Assembly: GCA_948528155.1 (NCBI GenBank)
Contig: CAOSZT010000031.1
Location: 1 to 16,938, forward strand
Reading direction: 5' to 3'
Source: an uncultured Clostridia bacterium
Lineage (GTDB): Bacteria > Bacillota > Clostridia > TANB77 > CAG-508
Length of the DNA stretch: 16,938 bases
Positions 9,101 to 14,439 of the stretch are shown one piece after another. Position 1 is the stretch's first letter. Each line of letters starts with the position of its first letter. Made by a program: the position numbers and the translations under genes. The notes beneath the pieces were generated by a model. The model saw only the letters and a list, made by a program, of their open reading frames with translations. It was not told the DNA's origin and ran no database searches.

Positions 9101-11059
9101 TCTTGGGGAGGAATTACGGCAGCACAAGCTACTGCTATGAATTTAACATCATTAGAAGCTTTATATGATAATAGAATTGTGCTAAGACCAAATAATGCTT
9201 GGGGAGTAAGTGTAAGAGGATTAGCTGTAATTAATGGACTTGGTTCAAATGATTATGGATTTGAATCCGTATGGGTAAACCGTTGGTTTTTAGGTCATTT
9301 AGATGGTGGATATGCTGATGCATTCTCTACTAAACGTAATTTCTTTGAAATGCTAGGTTATGCGGGAGTTGATGGATATGTTACTTATGGTAGCAGAGCA
9401 TCTGCTAATGACTTAGATGCAATTAAAAAAATTACTAAAATGGTAACTGGTACTGAAATGGATTGGAAACAATACAAAATGAGTAGATATGCAACAGTTG
9501 AAGAAAATATTAATAATAATAAATATATAGATGTTGAATATATGATAGACAGATTTACTGAAGCATTAACAAATGATGCTAATAATGGAGATAGAAATAT
9601 CTCTCAAAGAACAAATCTTAGAAAAATATATTATCATTACTTAAAAAGTGCTACAAATGACTTTGTGGCTGACCCACTTGGAACAGATGTTGAAGTAACA
9701 CATATACAAACGGCAGAAGAATTAGTAGAGAAAATTAATAATAAACCTTATGGCTACTATGTACTAGATAATGACATTGATTTCTCAGAAATGACTACAA
9801 ATGTAACTCAAACATTTATGGGTAGATTAGATGGTAATGGACATAAAATAATTGGTAATAAAATACCTGTATTTAATAAAATCAGATATGGATATGTTGG
9901 AAACTTAACATTAGAAAACACAGATATTCCAAGAACTAATACTACTTCAGGAGCTTTAGCTAATAAAATAGAATCTAGTACAGCAGAAAAAATAAATGCT
10001 ACAGGATTAAAAATGTTCTTTGGTACTAGAAATGATTTAAGCTTAATTGGTGGAGCTGTTAGTAATGTAATTACTAGAGAATGTACTGTAGAACGTTTAG
10101 TTACAAAGATTTCGAACAAAAATGAATTTGTAGAAAAATTAACTGCTGAACCAGGTGGATTATTTGAATTAACAGGTGATATAGACTTTAATGGACATAC
10201 AGCTACAACAAATACTATTATAGCAGGAACATTTACAGGAAAAATAGATGGAAAAGGATACACAATTTCAAATCTAAATAATAGTGCATTATTTGAACAA
10301 TTTAATGGAACAGTAGAAAACTTAAATATGGAAAATTGTACAAATACAAAAGCAACAACAGACTTTGTTGGAATATTTGCATTAAAAAGTTCAGGTGCTA
10401 AATTTGCTAATATGAAATTTAACAATGTAACAGTACAAGGTAGAAACAATGTTGCAGTAGTAGTTGCAGTAGATAATAGTAATTCAACTTTTGATAAAAT
10501 TAGTATCAAAAATGCTAATTTAAGTGGAAGTGGAGTATATATTGCAGGGCTTGTTGGTAGAAAATATGGAGGAACAGTAACAAATGTATATGTCGATGGT
10601 AATTTATCTGTTACAGCGATAGCAAATGCAGGAATTATAGGTTCAACAGAAACAAATGTTACAGTATCAAATGTAATATCAGATGTAAATATTGAAAGAA
10701 CATCAGATTCAGAAAAGAAAAACAGAAAACAAAATGCAGGAATTATTGGATTACCAAATAGTAATACAAGTCGTATCAAAAATTCATTGTCATTTGGAAA
10801 TATGTCAGCTTATACAGAAGATATGATTCCTAGCAAATTTATGTATGCAGATGAATCGTTTATTAAAACAATGCTTACAAAATGTTATGAATATTCTGAA
10901 GCAACAGGAAAAAGTGATGCTACATCAAATACAGTTGGAAATTTAGATGTTGTTTCTAAGTCAGATTTAAATAAAGAGTTTTACAAAAACTTAGAGTTTG
11001 ATGAAGATATTTGGGATTTAGATAATCTTAATAGTAAGGGTTATCCAGAACTAAAATAA
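3104..11059 (+). CDS. Giant exported M26 (ZmpB/IgA1-protease-like) zinc metalloprotease with dockerin and beta-helix modules
   Basis: A 2651-aa exported protease. Residues 15-35 form a signal helix, with a likely cut after VIYA. A complete dockerin pair follows (about 42-103). Four Ig-like two-part units of about 210-220 aa fill 107-960. Residues about 960-1060 (starting near ELKDIITINLYS) resemble the M26 N-terminal domain. A GLUG-type beta-helix occupies about 1061-1365. The M26 peptidase domain runs about 1385-2195, opening with RIKNTPGFNTNKLIAYHNI and carrying the zinc motif HEFEH at 1879-1883; Glu1901 is the probable third ligand. Two further beta-helix modules fill about 2204-2651. Streptococcal relatives cleave IgA1 or mucin-type glycoproteins; the substrate here is unknown. 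They use LPXTG anchoring, absent here, where a dockerin takes the N-terminal place. The start is supported by GGGGGAA (3089-3095). Confidence 0.88.
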   Translation: MNKHLKNNKSKIKYISRIVLISALLLIVFLGVIYAVSNFSTKGELNDDGEINYADVNLLQLHLIHLKELPADKLENADMNNDGEITVTDLNILIKKIEKTIDYEATVREIEANNYYPNKNEEITISLDIDVTYNIDIKTITINGEEYETAKNEQNLYEVKINVGDTNGVKDYEIEKITLINKEEININKTIKIDVLKAQPQIENWKLTEDFEKSELNISFDVVDPDEAVNKENPDETIRTGEYIIIEKNEETQNSEGTNYIQQGAVKVGTNNINVKVEENKKYQILVEVPYNLDTNTLEQEGDNTGRLTKDQELILLKDYNFELTNIRTYKEEQEDTTSEEFNIGEHIMIKFESTNATEYSPENVIINGKRYELTKENNTYVVFIDGFDNSGNNSINIEKVILENGKELEVNQEKQVKIIKNAPTVARFRSHENTEEKNIDMLIFIKDTDKTITNLTVKLVDENDDEITSKDLTEYLKDENLNDSEEEDIKNTYYINTSINLENIQLPDKYKIKLIATYSLFENDENYTHTKTLLENEETSNPTVNIENVQISNKYPEKGENITLTYKIQTNKENTNITHIRVNNLRCIATKNIDEQGNATYSVTLNVGETAGIVDLNTTDIIFEGDTSVSVTNQVKIDVLKQKPTSEAFSQIDDIENKTVKLTANIVDPDKAFISGKADLVRNSDKEIVATKTFDAEHITFEINNIEIGTQYTLIAKMTYDRDTNEIEEETNQNYVRDEIFRERPIQLIADYELKIENIKTYNGEKETKYFERGQEVTVSFDSNNTTEFYPVSAIINGTQYELEKVEQNYKTKIPVVSTFGPKTITIEKIILNNTKEIELTENNETRVGILKLRPTVTDFGYSENTDNGNIDVSFKVNDTEEALTGGTIKVIDENGVKIKEEELTRNSNGISFEKGINEEFEIVILADYDLDTNQITTGDNEYENQQLLKEGINISAERLIELKDIITINLYSKEDPTAEVSSITEEELSTLDDYLVKVIQKEMPVFYAKIKSYEITEDGNLDFILDYDNVIQYENGKKQNKLKVRYGKLNNGVAENKSIETLIAEIEANPDGNFTLTQDYDVSYLKTTETSLITSEFRGTLNGNGHKIYNLSKPLFNTLESATIQNIQLEKVNLMEATSRGSIANIATNTTIKNVHIKNLHITTKVNQVGGIVGDLNSGTIEECSITNYNVNTSGHIRIGGIVGAMTGGTIKNCYVQGEVNSTQSKDGNGIGGILGHALENTPVTIENCITKINYVWSGGGPRLNGAIIGLGNGTVATLKNNVSLSTGTGVYKVHGGNINANASTNNYELEESELISNASGERVKKVFKNNITKEFFKDSAKFDESIWNLDNVSYDNIPTLKGNKEQDDNTQNNAEEIDADLYIPEYNRIKNTPGFNTNKLIAYHNIQKLMPYYDAKYVVLDSVNISNTDTLNTKTIKHILPYADNKLVTYLTSKAYNGITSIKVVFTDNTVEQYEVNFEKLMGNIAIYKIPELNLSYAFGNYIINEDSEVVKKLADYIKSLDYNTVLEPLTAAADSRLYRDNYNNVIKNMAEEMALQILQNDESSILMLNNEILNKKIEKELIGTEKINKIIYAYNYYQRWYGFEIGGAKVSDIILFEGKMYSNPMTFYNVVNEVFVGNLNPGGTDGFYTSCLKKYTGSSTVGYFLNYIIANIGGYEDVNDWFTEYFGARNILAEVSVDHLPEIGYRGWYQLIKNARMILPVITLPNDCAYMISGPAHLQFGPSQLYHKDPQTEAGRTEVKNKVNNHVKLVKSHFSTLADSFDYKKWNNYCIMVYDCTKIITGYKNTYFPGTNIIISTGPVYTQGKVGQEYPFFKNFSEVLGLWQPGGSSAGVGNTAGFLWFQARPGLTNFDTWTHEFEHALYDKIMLYQRGARVQLETLTEGNVQQYANWSENNLTQDVGPYYFNTSFYLNKEGNATQNLTPERINTREKLENYYKGQQNALDLLDYIEGKAFIRLTPEQQAKIATRMNISAGWTSWGGITAAQATAMNLTSLEALYDNRIVLRPNNAWGVSVRGLAVINGLGSNDYGFESVWVNRWFLGHLDGGYADAFSTKRNFFEMLGYAGVDGYVTYGSRASANDLDAIKKITKMVTGTEMDWKQYKMSRYATVEENINNNKYIDVEYMIDRFTEALTNDANNGDRNISQRTNLRKIYYHYLKSATNDFVADPLGTDVEVTHIQTAEELVEKINNKPYGYYVLDNDIDFSEMTTNVTQTFMGRLDGNGHKIIGNKIPVFNKIRYGYVGNLTLENTDIPRTNTTSGALANKIESSTAEKINATGLKMFFGTRNDLSLIGGAVSNVITRECTVERLVTKISNKNEFVEKLTAEPGGLFELTGDIDFNGHTATTNTIIAGTFTGKIDGKGYTISNLNNSALFEQFNGTVENLNMENCTNTKATTDFVGIFALKSSGAKFANMKFNNVTVQGRNNVAVVVAVDNSNSTFDKISIKNANLSGSGVYIAGLVGRKYGGTVTNVYVDGNLSVTAIANAGIIGSTETNVTVSNVISDVNIERTSDSEKKNRKQNAGIIGLPNSNTSRIKNSLSFGNMSAYTEDMIPSKFMYADESFIKTMLTKCYEYSEATGKSDATSNTVGNLDVVSKSDLNKEFYKNLEFDEDIWDLDNLNSKGYPELK

Positions 11060-11079
11060 GAAGTAAATACTGAAACTTA

Positions 11080-11120
11080 AAAATTAATATAGCTATAATA
11101 ATTATAGCTATATTAATTTT
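11080..11120. terminator. Perfect 41-nt palindrome, probable bidirectional terminator
   Basis: Two 20-nt arms, AAAATTAATATAGCTATAAT and its exact reverse complement, are separated by one base (11100). It lies 20 bp after the protease stop codon and has A-rich and T-rich outer ends. The stem is almost free of GC, so it is weak per base pair but very long. It could also be a dyad binding site. Confidence 0.55.
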
Positions 11121-11124
11121 CCTA

Positions 11125-11168
11125 AAAGAAGGTAGAAAAATTTATTATTAGATTTTTCTACCTTCTTT
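11125..11168. terminator. Intrinsic terminator between convergent genes
   Basis: The exact 17-bp arms 11125-11141 (AAAGAAGGTAGAAAAAT) and 11152-11168 enclose a 10-nt loop. T-rich sequence follows the stem on the + strand and, read on the other strand, also follows it there. It sits between the + strand protease gene and the - strand peroxiredoxin remnant and can serve both. Confidence 0.8.
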
Positions 11169-11220
11169 ATTATAAATTCTTACTCCTGCCAATTGCAGAT
11201 ACAAGATATGTCTCAATATA

Positions 11221-11706
11221 TTAATTACAATCATTACAATTATTAGAAGTATCAGAGTTTTCACATAAATTTTTTTCACACATTTCAGGTGGCTCTTTAA
11301 AACTTAAATACCAACTAATACCATTTCTATTTTCATTAATAAAATTCTGTCTTTCCTCTAATTCACAAAAAGTATGAGGAGGTGGAACAACTACAGGTTG
11401 ACCAGGCATCCAATTTGCAGCAGTTGAGCCATTACTACAATCAGCCATTTGTAAAGCCTGAACTGTTCTTATAATTTCTGGTATAAATCGACCTACATTT
11501 AAAGGATAAACCATAATAGTTCTTACAATTTGCTTATCATCAATTATAAAAACATTTCTAACAGTTTCTGTGGTACTTATATCATTAGAAATCATACCAT
11601 ATTTTCTTGCTACTTGACCGCTTCTGTCTGCAACAATAGGGAAGGGAAGCTTGATACCTGTTTTACAATAAATATCATATATCCAAGCCAGATGTGATGC
11701 ATTGCT
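11221..11706 (-). pseudogene. Peroxiredoxin (AhpC/TSA, Prx6-type), C-terminal remnant cut by element insertion
   Basis: Peroxiredoxins reduce peroxides with a cysteine in their N-terminal thioredoxin fold. Here only 161 codons remain. The reading frame matches the family from SNASHLAWIYDIYCKTGIK through FPIVADRSGQVARKYGMIS, then VRNVFIIDD, YPLNVGRFIPEIIRTVQALQ and ANWMPGQPVVVPPP. It ends in a cysteine-rich tail (MCEKNLC, NNCNDCN). The match starts before the ATG at 11595 and stops abruptly at about 11706, ten bases from the recombinase stop codon. The catalytic-cysteine half is missing, so the gene is inactive as it stands. The 5' half should lie at the far end of the inserted element and is not in the window. 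The tail cysteines are unusual for the family as I know it. Confidence 0.85.
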
Positions 11707-11717
11707 TTTGTTACCAA
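11704..11717. other. Putative element-chromosome attachment junction
   Basis: On the - strand the peroxiredoxin frame is recognisable up to AGC AAT GCA (Ser-Asn-Ala). Directly upstream the family pattern (normally a valine-aspartate before this serine) is replaced by Asn-Lys, and within about 10 bp the recombinase stop codon begins. Serine recombinases act at att sites next to their own gene, so this is the natural place for an att junction. The crossover dinucleotide cannot be fixed without the empty site or the opposite end. Confidence 0.6.
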
Positions 11718-13320
11718 TTATGCACTTTCTATATTTAATTGTTCTTTTACAATGTTTAATTCTGAAAAATTAAAGTATATGTATATGTTTTTAAACTCAT
11801 CTAATTCTATTCTATCTATTAATTCAAACAATATCTTTTTACTTGGATTTTCAAATTTCAAAAATTCTTCAATTACTTTGTCAGCTTTTTCTTTATTTTG
11901 ATTTATTTGAATGTTATTTTGTAATACTTTTATTTTGTCTTGTATATTGGCTTTATCCTTTATTAACTTTTCTTTCTGTTCGATAAAATGTCTTGAATAT
12001 CTAAAGTAATCATCGTTTGTAATAATTCCATTTAAGTTATCCATATACATTTTATCTAATTTTTTTGATACATCTTCTATTTTACTTTTTATATTTAATA
12101 ATTTTTCTTCTTCTAATTTAATAAGTGAAGAATAACTATCTTTATTTTTCTCATAAATCAATTTTAAAGCATTTTTATCGCAAAATGTATTAACTATATC
12201 TTTTATATTGTTAAGCACTTTATTTTCAAATTTGTTATAATTATAGTTACAAGTTTTGCATTTCTTATCTTTTCCTCTAGCTAAACTACAATCTATGTAG
12301 CCAATCTTATTAACTTTACCTCGATAACAAATTCTAAGTTGCCTACCACAATTATGGCAAAAGATTAATCCTTTTAATAGTTCAGTATGTTTTGGTGTTG
12401 ATAGACTTTTTTTACTTTTTAAAATTTCTTGTGCTTTAATAAATATATCTTTTTCAATAATAGGTTGATGAGTATTTTCTACTCTTATATATTCACTTTC
12501 ATTTTTAGGTTTTCGCTTTTTTACTTTATAGGAAACAGAAACACATTTATTTTGAACGGTATTTCCAATATATACTTCGTTTACAAGCATTGCTCTTATA
12601 GATTTTGGATTCCATGTTGTCCTTTGATGTTTCAAATTAAGATATTTACTTGGTGGATCAATTCCTTCTTTATCTAAAATATTTGATATTTTTTGTAATC
12701 CGTTTCCTTGTATATATAGTTCGAATATTTTTTCTACTACATAAGATACATTTTTATCTATCTCTAGCTTGTTTTTATATATTGCACTTTTTTTATAGCC
12801 ATAGGGAGCAATACTTCCTAAATATTCTCCTTTTAATTCTTTTTCTCGCAAAACTCCTTTGATTTTTTTTGAAATATCTTTTGCATACATATCATTTATG
12901 ATTGCTTTAAAAGGTGTTACATCATTGTTTGTACTATCTAAAAATGTATCTATTCCATCTAATACCGAAACATATCTTACATTTTTTTCTGGAAAGTAAT
13001 TTTCTATATAGTAACCTGTTTTTATATAATCCCTTCCAAGTCTTGATAAGTCTTTTGTAATAATCATATTAATTTTTTTGTTTTCTATATCTTGTATCAT
13101 TCTATTAAAATCTGGTCTATCAAAAGTTGTTCCGCGATATGCCATCATCTTTGTACTCATCTATGAAAATAAGCTGATTTTCTTTTATATATCTTTGCAA
13201 AATATCTCTTTGATTTGAAATACTATCACTTTCTAATTTGTCTCCATCTTCACGAGATAAACGTATATATATTCCTACTTTAAATGCTTTATTTATGGCG
13301 TTTTGATTGCTAAAACTCAT
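11718..13320 (-). pseudogene. Large serine recombinase, interrupted by a one-base frameshift
   Basis: This is the site-specific integrase/excisionase of the element. The first piece (13320 down to the frameshift) starts MSFSNQ and holds the catalytic-serine motif YIRLSRED (Ser22) and SISNQRDIL. The second piece continues with GTTFDRPDFNRMI, TKDLSRLGRDY, the recombinase domain, a four-cysteine zinc ribbon (CHNCG and CKTC) and a C-terminal coiled coil. The canonical DDGISGTTFDRP is broken by one extra base at 13134-13135: dropping it joins both pieces into one 533-aa protein, the size of Tn5397 TndX-type enzymes. The start at 13320 is chosen because GGAGGTG (13324-13330) lies three bases upstream; the ATG at 13347 lacks such a site. 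As read, the enzyme would be non-functional unless this is a sequencing error or recoded. Confidence 0.85.
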
Positions 13321-13334
13321 TTGCACCTCCATTA

Positions 13335-13356
13335 TTCTAGCAATCACCTGCTAGAA
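13335..13356 (-). promoter_or_regulatory. Hairpin just upstream of the recombinase ribosome site
   Basis: The exact 8-bp arms TTCTAGCA and TGCTAGAA with a 6-nt loop lie five bases from the recombinase Shine-Dalgarno. It could act as an operator or as an RNA stem limiting translation or readthrough from the preceding small gene. There is no T-run, so it is not an intrinsic terminator. Confidence 0.4.
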
Positions 13357-13383
13357 AGATTATATAGCTATTTATTCAAATAT

Positions 13384-13521
13384 TCAATGCTCTTTATCAC
13401 TTTTAGTTGTATCTTTAATGTATGAAATAAAACTCTTTTGTATTTGTATATTTATATCTTCTTTGTTATTGTTAAATATATAAATAACTTGTTCTTTTTT
13501 CTCTTTATCATTTTCATTCAT
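13384..13521 (-). CDS. 45-aa small protein upstream of the recombinase
   Basis: The ORF begins MNENDKEKKEQVIYIFNNN and ends KDTTKSDKEH. It has a good ribosome site, AAGGTGA (13529-13535), seven bases before the ATG. It lies 63 bp upstream of the recombinase on the same strand and probably shares its transcript. It is charged and has no membrane segment or cysteine. I do not recognise the family. Its position suggests an excisionase-like or regulatory partner, but at 45 aa without a visible helix-turn-helix this is only a guess. Confidence 0.6.
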   Translation of the reverse strand: MNENDKEKKEQVIYIFNNNKEDINIQIQKSFISYIKDTTKSDKEH

Positions 13522-13533
13522 TGTTTATTCACC

Positions 13534-13602
13534 TTCGTAAATTTTATTAAAACTAAATTTGAAAAATGACTAATCTTTAGCTTTAATTTACGAATAAATT
13601 AA
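13534..13602. promoter_or_regulatory. Inverted repeats in the leader of the recombinase operon (candidate operator)
   Basis: TTCGTAAATT (13534-13543) recurs in inverted form at 13585-13594. The second copy is itself part of a palindrome, with arms TTAATTTA and TAAATTAA (13583-13602) around CGAA. These dyads lie between the 72-aa ORF and the 45-aa ORF, where the recombinase operon promoter should be. No convincing -35/-10 pair could be fixed. Such dyads may bind a repressor, but the extreme AT content raises the chance rate. Confidence 0.3.
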
Positions 13603-13657
13603 CATATGATTTTTGTATTGGATTAAAATGGGTATATAAAAAGAAAAAAGGGTACAA

Positions 13658-13684
13658 AAAAAGAAGACATTATATCTTCTTTTT
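13658..13684. terminator. Intrinsic terminator after the 72-aa ORF
   Basis: The exact 10-bp arms AAAAAGAAGA and TCTTCTTTTT enclose a 7-nt loop, with T-rich sequence at either end depending on the strand. It sits 11 bp after the stop codon of the - strand 72-aa gene and separates it from the recombinase operon. Confidence 0.7.
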
Positions 13685-13694
13685 AATTTGGAAT

Positions 13695-13913
13695 TTATCT
13701 TTCCAATTCATCTATTCTTTTATCCATATCTTCCATTGTTTTAATTGGTAATCCATCAACTTTTGCTCCTTTAGGCCAAGTAATCTTCTTTCCTGTTTTT
13801 TGCTCTATATACGCATCTATTTCTTCATCTTCCATTTGTATTAATTTTTCATATGGTATACCTATTCTTTTTGAAAGTAGTTCTTTAGTTTTATTTGATA
13901 ATTGATAACTCAT
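13695..13913 (-). CDS. 72-aa hypothetical protein of the mobile element
   Basis: A short soluble, charged protein starting MSYQLSNKTKELLSKRIGIP and ending MDKRIDELER. An excellent ribosome site AGGAGGA lies at 13921-13927, seven bases before the ATG, and a terminator follows directly, so it is very probably a real single-gene unit. No cysteines, membrane segment or known catalytic motif are visible. The helical charged ends and the ITWPKGAKVDGLP centre do not identify a family for me. It is transcribed away from the hairpin region and relaxase, which suggests an accessory or regulatory role in element maintenance or transfer. Confidence 0.75.
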   Translation of the reverse strand: MSYQLSNKTKELLSKRIGIPYEKLIQMEDEEIDAYIEQKTGKKITWPKGAKVDGLPIKTMEDMDKRIDELER

Positions 13914-13964
13914 TTTACATTCCTCCTAAATGTTATTTTATCAAAAAATGTTTATAAATACAAT

Positions 13965-14335
13965 AGCAAATTTTTTGCATAAAATTTGCTCCGAATATTT
14001 AGAATCATTTTTAATGCCCAATATTCGCCAGCTTGGCATTTTCTTATGACTAATTACAAAAAATATAGCATTAGTAAGACTTCGGCTATAATTATAAATA
14101 GAACAACTACAATAAAATCAAATAAAAGCATAGATTTTGCAAAAATCTATGCTTTTATTTGTTATGCGTAGAAGTTTGAAACCGAGCGAGGTTTCAAAAA
14201 GAGTAAGAAAAAGTTGTAAATCTTTTTCTTGCTCTTTTTCAATAAATGCAGATATGCAATTTATTGAAAATCTAACAAATGACAAGTTCATTTGTTAGGA
14301 AAAAATCAAAAATGCGAATAGCAATTTTTGATTTT
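13965..14335. repeat. Array of consecutive, unrelated stem-loops upstream of the relaxase
   Basis: This non-coding stretch is filled end to end with inverted repeats of differing sequence: 13965-13990 (10-bp arms), 13992-14027 (8-bp arms), 14120-14160 (19-bp arms), 14175-14198 (9-bp arms, TTTGAAACC), 14196-14239 (18-bp arms, one mismatch), 14236-14270 (about 15-bp arms with a bulge and an inner GCA/TGC stem), 14272-14298 (11-bp arms) and 14302-14335 (about 14-bp arms with a bulge). Since the arms differ, it is not a CRISPR array or simple repeat. Its place before oriT and the mob gene suggests a role for single-stranded DNA during transfer, such as priming or recognition (inference). Confidence 0.75.
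14120..14160. terminator. Strong 19-bp hairpin, probable bidirectional terminator
   Basis: The exact arms 14120-14138 (AAATAAAAGCATAGATTTT) and 14142-14160 enclose only GCA. T-rich sequence follows on both strands. It is the strongest stem of the hairpin array and would insulate the relaxase from transcription entering from the left. It could instead be part of the transfer origin structure. Confidence 0.55.
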
Positions 14336-14342
14336 GGGTTGT

Positions 14343-14396
14343 AGGGTTGCCAAACCCTGCCATACAGGACAAACTTGTTTGTCTAGTATGTTAGAC
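14343..14396 (+). other. Probable origin of transfer (oriT) for the MobV relaxase
   Basis: Three adjoining dyads occur: AGGGTT/AACCCT (14343-14358), GACAAAC/GTTTGTC (14368-14383) and GTCTA/TAGAC (14381-14396). The last contains TAGTATGTTAG, close to the MobV nick sequence TAGTGTG/TTA known from plasmid pMV158. The nick would fall between 14390 and 14391. The site is 44 bp before the relaxase start codon, the usual position for this family. The nick position is inferred by similarity. Confidence 0.65.
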
Positions 14397-14439
14397 ATTC
14401 AAAGAATATCTTGAGCAAAGAAGGAGGTTCAAAGAAGAT

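Noticed and set aside
9808..10779. A 323-codon - strand open frame inside the protease gene
   Set aside because: The opposite frame is clearly coding (GLUG and beta-helix repeats). The antisense frame is long only because the AT-rich sense codons produce few stop codons on that strand.
12429..12862. Two + strand open frames opposite the recombinase
   Set aside because: They are shadows of the recombinase gene with no ribosome sites and with low-complexity hydrophobic translations.
13120..13347. A separate 75-aa protein overlapping the recombinase
   Set aside because: It encodes the catalytic-serine N-terminus of the recombinase, and one extra base explains its early stop, so it is half of one broken gene.
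13986..14171. A 61-codon + strand open frame beginning with TTG
   Set aside because: It has no ribosome binding site, lies across several inverted repeats including the 19-bp hairpin, and its protein has no recognisable pattern; the hairpins explain the sequence better.
13965..14335. CRISPR-like array
   Set aside because: The hairpins differ in sequence, spacing and length, and there are no identical direct repeats or cas genes.
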